NCBI GenBank assembly: GCA_900757185.1
Contig: CAAEMX010000036.1
Location: forward strand, 8,248 to 72,247
DNA length: 64,000 nucleotides
Source: an uncultured Collinsella sp.
Lineage (GTDB): Bacteria; Actinomycetota; Coriobacteriia; Coriobacteriales; Coriobacteriaceae
Direction: 5' to 3'
Part shown: piece by piece, positions 1-7,759 of the stretch
How the letters are laid out: each line of letters opens with the position of its first letter
Numbering within the stretch: the first letter of the stretch is position 1
The notes under the pieces: model-generated
Seen by the model: the letters and a program-made list of their open reading frames with translations, nothing else
Told to the model about the DNA's origin: nothing
The model's database searches: none
Translations under genes and position numbers: made by a program

Positions 1-13
1 TGAGGTGTTAAAC

Positions 14-75
14 AAGATGTGTTGGCAGATAAAGGGGGCGAGTATGGCCCCATTTATCTAGCCCAACACCAATCT
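14..75. repeat. Imperfect palindrome at window start
   Basis: The arms share GTGTTGG/CCAACAC (19-25, 63-69), AGATAAA/TTTATCT (27-33, 53-59) and GGGGC/GCCCC (35-39, 47-51), making a long, slightly bulged hairpin. It resembles in size the other intergenic hairpins of this window but has a different sequence. It may end a transcript entering from outside the window. Confidence 0.55.
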
Positions 76-78
76 TGC

Positions 79-385
79 AATCACCGGGACGGCGATTGGG
101 CGAAGCGTAGCGTAGACACGAAATGAGAGGCCTCGTTTCGAGCGAAAGGCTTCGCGGTGTCGTAGTGTCAGCGGAGACCGTGAGCGGAAGCGAATTTTTA
201 ACGCGAAGGATGCTGAGTGTTAGAAATTCGCTGTAGCGGACTCCGGGCGAGGGCTGGAGCAAGTCGATGGAAGACCTTACCGATTTGCGGAAGGTTTTGC
301 CCGAAGCATCCGGCACCGCCGAATTCTTTTGGAACGGCCTCTCGTTTGATTGCTTTCCTATCGTTTGCTCCCAGACTGGGCGTCT
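79..385. other. Non-coding stretch, no gene supported
   Basis: No reading frame here has a ribosome-binding site or recognisable protein. One internal dyad is present: a 14-base arm AGCGAATTTTTAAC at 189-202 and its near-perfect complement at 219-232 (one mismatch). The rest shows nothing I can name. Confidence 0.5.
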
Positions 386-410
386 AAAAAAGGCGGCCGA
401 ACCGGCCGCC
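386..410 (-). terminator. Rho-independent terminator of the lipoprotein gene
   Basis: An 8-bp GC stem (GGCGGCCG/CGGCCGCC) with a 3-base loop is followed, on the minus strand, by six U residues. It lies about 50 bases past the stop of the minus-strand lipoprotein gene. Confidence 0.8.
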
Positions 411-461
411 CACAAATAAATAAACATTCAGCGAATGTAAGAGGAGAGGAACATATGTCCA

Positions 462-1112
462 TCATTCCCAGTGACCGGCGACGTCGACAACCCAATGTTG
501 TCCCGTAGCCTGCTGTTCATAATGTCCTTGGTCCTCAGAGGTGGTATACGAATCATTGATTGCAGAACCGCCGTTAGGATGCTGCGCATCGCCAAAAGTA
601 GCGTGAGCGTGAGCGTCCATTTCGGCTGCAGATCCAAATGCTGCGTGGCATGCACTGCAGATCAAACGTTCATGGCGCGTATAAACCACATTCGGCACCC
701 AGACCTGGCTGTAATCTGTCTCCCAGTGGCCCTGCTCGGCAACCCACTTCTTCTGGCTGCCGCCGTTGGAAGAGGAATTGTTGCTGCCGGAACTCTGCGA
801 ATTGCCGGAATTCTGCTTGGACTGGGAGGAATCGCCCTTGTTGTCCGACTTCGAGGAATCGGAAGACTTGTTATCCTCCTTCTTGGAGTCATCGGACTTC
901 TGGTCCTTGTCGTCGGATTCTTTCTTCTCCTCGGTCTTGGTTCCAGAGGTTTGCGCCGCCTTTTCTTCGCTTGGCTTCTTTTTGTCTTTATTCTTTACCG
1001 CTGTGGCGGCCCTTTCCGTAGAGCCGCTTCCTTGCTTTGCAACGCTGGCACATCCAAGTTGAGGTGCCGAAAGACACACCAGAAGCGCAACGATAATAGC
1101 TTTTGTTCTCAC
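462..1112 (-). CDS. Lipoprotein with zinc-finger-like extracytoplasmic module
   Basis: 216 residues from a GTG start with an SD GGGAG six bases upstream; this start gives a compact lipoprotein signal peptide (MRTKAIIVALLVCLSAPQLGC). An ATG six codons upstream has no SD. After the lipidated Cys comes a Lys/Asp/Glu/Ser-rich disordered linker, then a C-terminal module of about 95 residues with Trp/His repeats (GHWETDY..., GHYEQQATGQHW..., AGHWE) and a C-x2-C-x12-H-x-H motif like a C2H2 zinc finger. Such fingers occur in surface proteins of Gram-positive gut bacteria, but I know of no assigned function. The lipobox (QLGC) is slightly atypical. It follows the large surface protein on the same strand, with a hairpin between them. 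Confidence 0.75.
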   Translation of the reverse strand: MRTKAIIVALLVCLSAPQLGCASVAKQGSGSTERAATAVKNKDKKKPSEEKAAQTSGTKTEEKKESDDKDQKSDDSKKEDNKSSDSSKSDNKGDSSQSKQNSGNSQSSGSNNSSSNGGSQKKWVAEQGHWETDYSQVWVPNVVYTRHERLICSACHAAFGSAAEMDAHAHATFGDAQHPNGGSAINDSYTTSEDQGHYEQQATGQHWVVDVAGHWE

Positions 1113-1136
1113 ACCGATCTCCCTGTCCATGAAACC

Positions 1137-1168
1137 GGGCGTTGGACACTAGCCGATATCCAACGCCC
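1137..1168 (-). terminator. Hairpin between CAP surface gene and lipoprotein gene
   Basis: A perfect 10-bp stem GGGCGTTGGA/TCCAACGCCC with a 12-base loop sits 9 bases past the stop of the CAP-domain gene. The downstream U-tract is weak (UUUC), so it may only attenuate transcription into the lipoprotein gene. Confidence 0.5.
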
Positions 1169-1177
1169 GACTCGCTT

Positions 1178-4100
1178 TTACATCTGCTCGCGGCGCTTCT
1201 TCCGGTCGAGGAAGACGCCGGTCGCCACGAGGACGGTGCCGCCGATGACGAACGTCTCCCCAATGAGGCCCGCGCGGTCGCCGGTCTGGGCGAGGCTACC
1301 GGACTGGGCGGTCTCCGTGCCGGCGAGGTGCTTCGGGCTGTATGCCGCCTGCTTCTTTGCGGCCTCCTCCGCCTCCTGACGGGCGATCTCGGCGGAAAGC
1401 TCCTGCTCTGCCGCGATGCGGTCGGACTTCGCCTGCTCGTAGGCAGCGAGTGCCGCATCATAGCCGGGTTGGAGCCCGTCCACCGCGGCCTGCTTCTCGT
1501 CCAGGATGGCCTTGGCGGGCGCGACCTTGGCACGTGCCTCGACTGCTGCGGCGAAAAGCACGTTGAGGGCGTCATCCGCGTTCACATCATGGCCGGAAGC
1601 GATCGCCGCGCCGGCATCGATGGAGTTCAGCTTCGACAGCTTGGCGTCTGCCTGCGCCTTTACCTGCTCTGCGGCGGAGACCAGGGACTCGGCGGCGATG
1701 GTATCCGCCTTCGCGGCATCGAGCGCGGCCTTGGTGTCATTGACGGCCTTTACTGCATCCTGCTCGCGCCGCTGTGCCTCTGCGAGCTTCGCGGCAAGAC
1801 CGGTGAGGATGTCGAGGTTCGACTGTGCGTCCTCGAGATCGGTCTGGGAGCCGGTGAGCTTGTCGGCGGCAACGCCAGTGCCGGTCCTTGCGGCATCGAC
1901 GGCACGCTGAGCATCCGCGAGGGCGCTTGCGGTGCCGTCCGCCTTTTGCTTGGCGGCGGCGAGGACTGTCGCTTTCTCGACCTGATCGGCTGCCGCCGCG
2001 TCATGGACGCTCTTTGCGGTATCGACCGCCTTCTTGGCGTCGGCGACGTCCTGGAAGAACTTCGCGAGGTCGGCGTTCGCATCGTCCACGCCCTGCTGCT
2101 TAGCAGCGGTGTCCGCCTTGGCGGAATCCAACTTAGACTGTGCGGTCGTTACGGCTGCGTTGACGGCATCAAAGGCGACCTGCTTCTGCTGGACGGTCGA
2201 CTTTGCCGTAACGACTGCCGCGTTGGCGGCATCGAGGTTCGATTTCGCCGCATCCAACCCAGCTCGGGCATCCGTGACGCCCTGCTGCTTGGCGGCGAGA
2301 TCGGCCTTTGCGGCATCGACGGCACGCTGGGCATCGGTGACGTCCTGCTTCGCGGCATCGATACCTGCCTGTGCGGAATCCGCTGCGACCTGCTTCTGCT
2401 GGACGGTTTCAACGGCGTCGGTGGCTGCCTGCTGCTTGGCGGCGAGATCGGCCTTGGCTGCGTCGAGTGCGCTCTTGGCGTTCTTGAGACCGTCGATGTA
2501 GGAGGTCAGCTTTTGCTCGTACTCGTCGACGGAGATGGGGTTCGTGTTCCAACCGGAGCCGGACCAGCCGGAGATCCCTGCGGTGTAGCACTGCGTCTGA
2601 AGCCCGGACATGGTGCCCTTGGTGCAGGTTGCCATTCCCATAACGGCGAGTTCGGGATTGATGATGTTCATGTAATGACCGACGGTGCCGCTGCTGCCGT
2701 TCTCCCAGCGGCAGTTGTTTGCAATCCAATGGTTGATTGCGACGCCGTTCTTTGCATAGAAATCATAGGCATCCTTGCCGACAAGACCGGTGACTCCATA
2801 AAGGGTCTCCGTTGCCTTGTCGAAAAAGCCCTTCTCCTGCTCGATCCACTGCCCACTCGGATCGATTCCGTAATTCCATGCCAGGTTTTCGGCAAAATCA
2901 TATTGACGGGCATGATCGAGCACAGTGTCACTGTAGTTGGCATCCGCAATGGCACCGGCGATGAGCTTGTAGGTGACCTGGAGCTCGGACAGGCCGACCG
3001 ACTTGCGGTAGTCGTTGACGGACTTCATCCACCTGATCGCATTGAGCATGTTATCAAGGGACGTGGCGTCCTTGGAGTTGCCGACTTCGGTCTTTCCGGC
3101 ATATTTGGCGTTCAGGATGATGTTGACTGCGTCATCGGCACCCATGGCACGGAAGAAGCCGATGGCTCCCTGCTTGAGTTGCGCGTCGGCGGAATCGAGT
3201 TTCGCCTGTGCCTCGTCGACCTTCTGCTGCGCGGCGGTCACGGAGGCGTCTGCGGTATCCTTTGCGAGCTTGGCGTTCGCGAGCTCTACGTCGGCGGCTT
3301 CCTTGGCGGACTCGGCGTCCTTGACAGCCTGCTTCGCGGCATCCAGCTTGGCGACGGCGTCAGCATTCGCCTGCTTCGCGGCATCGAGGTCGGCGTTCGC
3401 GGCATCGAGAGCGGACTGGGCGGCGTTCACACCGGATTCGGCATCGGCCGCGGCCTGCTGCTTTGCGGAGAGGGACGCCTGGGCATCATTCAGCTCGGTC
3501 TGTGCCGTTGCCGCAGCGGACTGCGCCTGCTCGAGCTCGGACTCGCACTGGGACTGCATCGCTCGTGCGGCAGCGAGGGCTGCCTCTGCGTCCGCGACCT
3601 TCTGTTTTGCCGCATCGTACTCCGGACCGCTGGCGCCTGCCTCCGCTGCGGCGAGGTCGGCTTTCGCCTGCTCATAGGCGGCGCTGGCTGCTGCGGCCTT
3701 CGCATCCGCCGCGTCCTTGTTCTGCCTGGCTGCAGCGAGGACGGCATCGGCGGAATTCTTTGCAGACTGGGCCGCAACCAGCTTGGACTGGGCATCGGCA
3801 AGCGTCGCGTTGGCGTTGTCGAGTTCGGCCTGTGCCCTGCTCACGGCATCCGTGGCGTCGCGCACGGCCTGCTCGGCGGCACGGATAGCCTCCGGGGCGG
3901 CGCCTACGGCATCGGCCTTGGCTTTATCGAGGGCGTCCTTGGCATCTTGGGCCGCCCTGAGGGCGGACTGGTACGCTTCGTCCTTCTCGGATGCATCCGC
4001 CTTGGCGTCTGCGAGACCCGCCTTCGCCTGCTCGAGGTCCTTGCCGGCGGCATCGGCGGCCTCCTTGCCCTCCGCGACCTGACGGACGTACTCGTCCATT

Positions 4101-4534
4101 GCCGCTCGGTCGGCTGCCGTGCCGGCGCTGACTGCCGAATCGTAGGATGCCTTGGCCTGGTCGCGGGCGGAAGCCGCCTCGTTGTAGGGACCGGCGGCCT
4201 CATCGTAGGATGCCTTGGCGGCGTCCTCCTTCGCCTTCGCCTCGTCGACTGCCTTCTGCAGGTCCGCGATAGTCTGTGCGGCGGATTTTGCGCCGGTACC
4301 GGCTGCCGCGCCGGCGTGGGCGGCGATCGGCGACATCACGGCGGGGTGCTGCGTGCCCCCGTCACCGGTCTGGGCGAATGCCGCGAACGGTGAGATGAGG
4401 CTTGATCCGGTCATGGCGGCCATGGTCGCCGCGGTGACAGTCAGACGCGCGATCCCCTTCGGGGCGTGAATCTTTTTGCTTGGCAGTGCGGCGAAGTGAT
4501 CGCCACCGGCAGCAAAGTGCTTTCCCTGAGTCAT
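1178..4534 (-). CDS. Sortase-anchored coiled-coil surface protein with CAP domain
   Basis: 1,118 residues. The ATG used (MTQGKHF) has an AAAGGA SD 11 bases upstream; the longer frame adds nine codons without an SD. Order: a long signal peptide (about 1-52, ending in FAQTG); an Ala-rich heptad coiled coil (about 60-480); a CAP/SCP-PR1 domain (about 490-680, with ENLAWN, GHYMNIINPE and a Trp/Gly-rich end); a second Ala-rich coiled coil (about 690-1060); and a C-terminal sorting signal LAQTGD, hydrophobic segment and RKKRREQM tail. The layout suits a fibrillar cell-wall adhesin that holds a CAP domain between stalks; CAP domains bind lipids or act in host interaction in other organisms. No sortase gene is in this window. 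It is divergent from an XRE regulator over a promoter covered by a perfect inverted repeat. Confidence 0.88.
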   Translation of the reverse strand: MTQGKHFAAGGDHFAALPSKKIHAPKGIARLTVTAATMAAMTGSSLISPFAAFAQTGDGGTQHPAVMSPIAAHAGAAAGTGAKSAAQTIADLQKAVDEAKAKEDAAKASYDEAAGPYNEAASARDQAKASYDSAVSAGTAADRAAMDEYVRQVAEGKEAADAAGKDLEQAKAGLADAKADASEKDEAYQSALRAAQDAKDALDKAKADAVGAAPEAIRAAEQAVRDATDAVSRAQAELDNANATLADAQSKLVAAQSAKNSADAVLAAARQNKDAADAKAAAASAAYEQAKADLAAAEAGASGPEYDAAKQKVADAEAALAAARAMQSQCESELEQAQSAAATAQTELNDAQASLSAKQQAAADAESGVNAAQSALDAANADLDAAKQANADAVAKLDAAKQAVKDAESAKEAADVELANAKLAKDTADASVTAAQQKVDEAQAKLDSADAQLKQGAIGFFRAMGADDAVNIILNAKYAGKTEVGNSKDATSLDNMLNAIRWMKSVNDYRKSVGLSELQVTYKLIAGAIADANYSDTVLDHARQYDFAENLAWNYGIDPSGQWIEQEKGFFDKATETLYGVTGLVGKDAYDFYAKNGVAINHWIANNCRWENGSSGTVGHYMNIINPELAVMGMATCTKGTMSGLQTQCYTAGISGWSGSGWNTNPISVDEYEQKLTSYIDGLKNAKSALDAAKADLAAKQQAATDAVETVQQKQVAADSAQAGIDAAKQDVTDAQRAVDAAKADLAAKQQGVTDARAGLDAAKSNLDAANAAVVTAKSTVQQKQVAFDAVNAAVTTAQSKLDSAKADTAAKQQGVDDANADLAKFFQDVADAKKAVDTAKSVHDAAAADQVEKATVLAAAKQKADGTASALADAQRAVDAARTGTGVAADKLTGSQTDLEDAQSNLDILTGLAAKLAEAQRREQDAVKAVNDTKAALDAAKADTIAAESLVSAAEQVKAQADAKLSKLNSIDAGAAIASGHDVNADDALNVLFAAAVEARAKVAPAKAILDEKQAAVDGLQPGYDAALAAYEQAKSDRIAAEQELSAEIARQEAEEAAKKQAAYSPKHLAGTETAQSGSLAQTGDRAGLIGETFVIGGTVLVATGVFLDRKKRREQM

Positions 4535-4618
4535 TGCTATTCCATTCCTTTTCCATGCCATGTCCGACTAGGCATCAGAACTCTTTCCAATAAAGGTAAT
4601 TATGCGCCTTAACAGGGA

Positions 4619-4653
4619 TTGTTGTATATAGTCCGTTGGCATAAATACAACAA
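4619..4653 (-). promoter_or_regulatory. Promoter plus inverted-repeat operator, CAP surface gene
   Basis: On the minus strand TTGTTG, 17 bases, TATATA make a good sigma-70-type promoter about 85 bases before the surface-protein start. The whole element is bounded by a perfect 9-bp inverted repeat, TTGTTGTAT at 4619-4627 and ATACAACAA at 4645-4653. The repeat overlaps the -35 box and ends 3 bases before the divergent XRE start, so the XRE protein probably binds here and also controls itself. Plus-strand TTGTTG-N17-TAAATA could give a near-leaderless XRE transcript. Confidence 0.6.
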
Positions 4654-4656
4654 TCC

Positions 4657-4929
4657 ATGACTCTTTTTGTCATGGATACGAAGACGCTTCAGAAATCATT
4701 CGGCATGAGATGCAAAGAGCTCCGCGCTGGACTCGGGTACAGCCAGGAGCAGTTCGCCAATTTGATTGAGATGGATCGTTCCTACTACGCGAGCATTGAA
4801 GTCGGACGAAGAAATGTCAGTCTTTCAAACCTTTGTAAAATTGCCAATGGATTCAACATGTCAATTGCTGCGCTGATGACTGGCGTCACCGATACAACGG
4901 ATTGGTCAATCAATCAGCGAACGCAGTGA
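4657..4929 (+). CDS. XRE-family HTH regulator
   Basis: A 90-residue, single-domain cytoplasmic protein. Residues about 15-70 form a five-helix XRE/Cro fold (CKELRAGLGYSQEQFANLIEM, then SYYASIEVGRRNVSLSNLCKIANGFNM). Neither this ATG nor the next in-frame ATG at 4672 has an SD, so translation may be leaderless. It is divergent from the CAP-domain surface gene and shares a promoter region with a 9-bp inverted repeat, which suggests local control of that surface protein. No partner toxin gene is adjacent. Confidence 0.8.
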   Translation: MTLFVMDTKTLQKSFGMRCKELRAGLGYSQEQFANLIEMDRSYYASIEVGRRNVSLSNLCKIANGFNMSIAALMTGVTDTTDWSINQRTQ

Positions 4930-5349
4930 GCGAATCAATCGACGGCGTAGCCGGCGGCAAGGACACGGTACGTGGCCGCGCAGCGAGCTTCGCGAGCGAA
5001 GAGGACGGCATCGCCGTCCCTATATCTTTATAGTATATTTCTCTATTAATTGGTTTCACCAAAATGGGTATAGCGCAAGCTTCTGAACAGGCGTTTTTAT
5101 CAAAACTCAAAGCAGCCGAATCATCAAAATGGTGAAATTTTTTACCCAAATTGAGGAAGCGCTTCACCAAAATGGAACCGACTAACGGCTGTTGAAAACT
5201 TTTTATCCCCAAAATGGTGATTTCCTGTTTTCAGTGGAAAACTCGGTAAGTTAAATTATTTACTTACCAGATTTACAAACAAAAGCAGTTCTTAACCCTA
5301 AAACCAGAACAGGTCAGAAGCAAAATTAACTCCTGACCTGCGATTTCTC
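4930..5349. promoter_or_regulatory. AT-rich intergenic region with four CCAAAATGG dyads
   Basis: No gene is seen. A 7-bp GGACGGC/GCCGTCC hairpin at 5003-5019 may end the XRE transcript. Then four copies of CCAAAATGG or TCAAAATGG appear, with A-runs at 5061, 5126, 5169 and 5211. Together they define a dyad TTCACCA-AAA-TGGTGAA, each copy keeping one half-site well. The last three are 42-43 bases apart, four helical turns. The region is far more AT-rich than its surroundings and ends at a tRNA gene. Confidence 0.5.
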
Positions 5350-5425
5350 TGGTGCCCCCGGGCGGATTCGAACCGTCGACACCCGCTTTAGGAGAGCGGT
5401 GCTCTATCCCCTGAGCTACGGAGGC
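5350..5425 (-). tRNA. tRNA-Arg, anticodon CCT
   Basis: The minus strand folds as a cloverleaf: acceptor GCCTCCG pairing with CGGGGGC (one G-U), D arm GCTCAGGGGATAGAGC, anticodon stem CCGCT/AGCGG with loop CTCCTAA (anticodon CCT), T loop TTCGAAT, and an encoded 3' CCA. The T stem as read (GACGG/CCGCC) has one A-C mismatch. Confidence 0.93.
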
Positions 5426-5465
5426 ATGTTGTACTAGTGTAGCAGATTTACACCGCTACCAATGG

Positions 5466-5864
5466 CTAGTTGCCTTTGTGGAAAAGGTTCTTGATGACGG
5501 AGGGGATGCTCTTGGCGCCCTTGGCCGTCACATCGATAAAGTCGGGCGAACGAACGAGCTTGTCCTCGTCAATGTACTTACGCACCGCGCGAAGCGTTTC
5601 CTTGTCATTGCGCGTCGAAAACGTAAAGTGGCCATTCTCTTTGGTAAAGATGGCAAAACGCGTAATCTTCTTGGTGCCGCGCAAAACCTCGGCGGCAATA
5701 TAGTCGACCTCGTCCCACGGGATTTGGATATAATCCTCGGGATTACGCTCGTTATAGTACTCAAACGCCTTATTGCCCACCATCACGTTACCGTGACTGG
5801 TAAGCCCCATCAGGCAGGTTGCCGGCGTTGCCAGATCGACCGTGCTGTTCTGAGATTGCGCCAT
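5466..5864 (-). CDS. manO: ManO, DUF956 regulator of the mannose PTS
   Basis: 132 residues from an ATG with GGAGGG ten bases upstream. The body (KAFEYYNERNPEDYIQIPWDEVDY, then FTKENGHFTFSTRND) is the conserved DUF956 core. DUF956 proteins sit at the end of mannose-family PTS operons in lactic acid bacteria, where ManO modulates operon expression. Here it follows manZ after a hairpin terminator, so it may be made only by read-through or from its own promoter. Cytoplasmic, with no membrane segment. Confidence 0.88.
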   Translation of the reverse strand: MAQSQNSTVDLATPATCLMGLTSHGNVMVGNKAFEYYNERNPEDYIQIPWDEVDYIAAEVLRGTKKITRFAIFTKENGHFTFSTRNDKETLRAVRKYIDEDKLVRSPDFIDVTAKGAKSIPSVIKNLFHKGN

Positions 5865-5893
5865 ACGCGCCTCGCCCTCCAATAAAAACAAAT

Positions 5894-5929
5894 CGGACCG
5901 CATCCAGTGTACCCACCGGGTGCGGTCCG
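5894..5929 (-). terminator. Terminator between manZ and manO
   Basis: The stem CGGACCGCA/TGCGGTCCG is followed on the minus strand by the U-rich AUUUGUUUUUAUU. It should limit transcription from manXYZ into manO. Confidence 0.7.
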
Positions 5930-5985
5930 TTTCAATGGCTCAAAAGCCCTTGCCTAGCAACTCTCGGTCTTAAGCCGAAGCGTGC

Positions 5986-6906
5986 TTACATGAAGCCGCA
6001 GACGCGACCGATGATGCCGACGGCGAAGAGAGCCAGGATGATGACGATCGGGCTGACCTTCTTCTTGAGGAGCTTGCAGACCAGAAGGGTCAGGCACACG
6101 GCGGCAAGGCCGGGGATGAGCTGATCGAGGTTGGCCTGAAGCGTGGTGACCTTCACCGGGTCGAGTGCGTTGGCACCGACAGAGCTGTACATCGTCAATG
6201 CCTGCTTGATGCCCTCAGAACCGGCGGGCAGGTTGGCCCAGTCGATATAGGCGCCAGCGGACTGCGTGACCTTGGAGACGACCGGGGTGAAGGAGATGGA
6301 CACCCAGCGCTCGACCAGGGCGCCGATGATGAACATACCCAGGATGGAAGCACCCTCGGTGACCTTGCCCATCAGACCGCCGGAGAGGTCCTTGGCGATG
6401 GAGGAGCCGACCTTGTAGCCAAACTCCTGCGTGTACCACAGGAAGGCGTAACGGATGATGTTCCACGCGAAGAAGAACAGCAGCGGACCGGCGATGCTGC
6501 CGGACAGGGCCAGGGAAGCGCCCAGTGCGCCCAGAATCGGGCGAAGGGTGAACCAGAAGGCGGGGTCGCCGACGCCGGCGAGCGGGCCCATCATACCGAC
6601 CTTGACGCCCTGAATGGCGACGTCGTCAATCGGAGCACCGTTGGCGCGCTCCTCCTCGAGGGCGAGGGTAACGCCAATGACGGGGGCGGAAACATAGGGG
6701 TGGGTGTTATAGAACTCCAGGTGGCGCTTAAGAGCGGCAATCTGGTCATCCTTGCTGGTGTAGAGCTTCTTGATCGCAGGGATCATTGCGAAGCACCAGC
6801 CGCCGTTCTGCATACGCTCGTAGTTCCACGAGCCCTGAAGGAACTGATGACGGAAGCAAACCTTCTTACGGTCAGCCTTGGTGAGCTGAATCTTGTTCTC
6901 TGCCAT
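5986..6906 (-). CDS. manZ: PTS mannose-family IID component
   Basis: 306 residues from an ATG preceded by AGGAGGGGAG; a GTG three codons upstream opens the frame but is badly placed. IID is the second membrane subunit of the mannose/fructose/sorbose permease. The N-terminal half carries the family blocks LTKADRKKVCFRHQFLQGSWNYERMQNGGW and LEEERANGAPIDDVAIQGVKVGMMGPLAGVGDP, and the C-terminus has membrane helices ending in IGRVCGFM. It lies 16 bases after manY in the order manX-manY-manZ. Confidence 0.95.
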   Translation of the reverse strand: MAENKIQLTKADRKKVCFRHQFLQGSWNYERMQNGGWCFAMIPAIKKLYTSKDDQIAALKRHLEFYNTHPYVSAPVIGVTLALEEERANGAPIDDVAIQGVKVGMMGPLAGVGDPAFWFTLRPILGALGASLALSGSIAGPLLFFFAWNIIRYAFLWYTQEFGYKVGSSIAKDLSGGLMGKVTEGASILGMFIIGALVERWVSISFTPVVSKVTQSAGAYIDWANLPAGSEGIKQALTMYSSVGANALDPVKVTTLQANLDQLIPGLAAVCLTLLVCKLLKKKVSPIVIILALFAVGIIGRVCGFM

Positions 6907-6922
6907 ATGTATCACTCCCCTC

Positions 6923-7741
6923 CTACTCGTAATCGTTCAGAATGTCGCCGAGCGGGTCACCGGAGCCACCGCCCATGCCGCCACCCTGCTTGGCCAGATC
7001 CTTAAGGCCAAGGTAGATGAGGGCAAGGGAGATGCCGATGAGGCCAAGGGCGATCAGCGTGAGCTGAGGGATGGCAGCAAGGACAAAGCCGAGGATGAAG
7101 AACGGCCAGGTCTCCTTGGTGGCCATCATGTTGATGACCATGGCGTAACCGACGGAAGCGACCATGCCGCCGCCGACAGCCATGCCGCCGGACAGCCAAT
7201 CGGGCATAGCGTTAAGCGCGTTGGTAACGGCCTCGGCCGGGATGATGCACAGAAGTACTGCCGGGATGGCGATACGAACACCCTGCATGAGGATGCCGGC
7301 GTACTGCCAACGCTCGATGCCGGCGAAGTCGCCCTTCTCGGCGCAGGCGTCCATGCCGTGAACCATAGCGGTAGCCAGGGTACGGCAGATCATGGTCAGG
7401 AACAGACCAGCGACCGACAGCGGGACGGCGACGGCGATGGCGGCGGTAACGGCCTTGGCCGAATCGGTGGCGCCACCGTTGAGGGCGAGCACCATGATGA
7501 TCGAAGAAGCGACCGAGGCCAGAGCGGCGTCAGGCGCGACGGCGGCGCCGACGTTAGCCCAGCCAAGGGCCATCATCTGGAGCGAACCGCCCAGGAGGAT
7601 GCCCTCCTGAAGGTGACCGGTTACGAGACCGATAAGCGTGCATGCCACGAGCGGCTGATGGAACTGGAACTCATCCAGAATGCCTTCCATACCGGCAAGC
7701 AACGCGACAATCGCAACAAGCAGAATAGTGATTGCAGACAT
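6923..7741 (-). CDS. manY: PTS mannose-family IIC component
   Basis: 272 residues, polytopic membrane channel subunit that binds and moves sugar while IIB phosphorylates it. It begins MSAITILLVAIVALLAGMEGILDEFQFHQPLVACTLIGL, typical of IIC-Man, and contains the conserved GSLQMMALGWANVGAAVAPD. The tail after the last helix is Gly-rich (GGGMGGGSGDPLGD). An AGGAGG SD precedes the ATG. Confidence 0.95.
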   Translation of the reverse strand: MSAITILLVAIVALLAGMEGILDEFQFHQPLVACTLIGLVTGHLQEGILLGGSLQMMALGWANVGAAVAPDAALASVASSIIMVLALNGGATDSAKAVTAAIAVAVPLSVAGLFLTMICRTLATAMVHGMDACAEKGDFAGIERWQYAGILMQGVRIAIPAVLLCIIPAEAVTNALNAMPDWLSGGMAVGGGMVASVGYAMVINMMATKETWPFFILGFVLAAIPQLTLIALGLIGISLALIYLGLKDLAKQGGGMGGGSGDPLGDILNDYE

Positions 7742-7759
7742 GTATCGGACCCTCCTTTA

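Noticed and set aside
8..427. 139-codon minus-strand frame at the window start
   Set aside because: Overlaps a terminator and palindromes, has no SD and no recognisable protein.
1142..4393. 1,083-codon plus-strand frame opposite the CAP surface gene
   Set aside because: Leu/Cys/Gly-rich shadow translation of a GC-rich repetitive gene; the minus strand has signal peptide, CAP domain and sorting signal.
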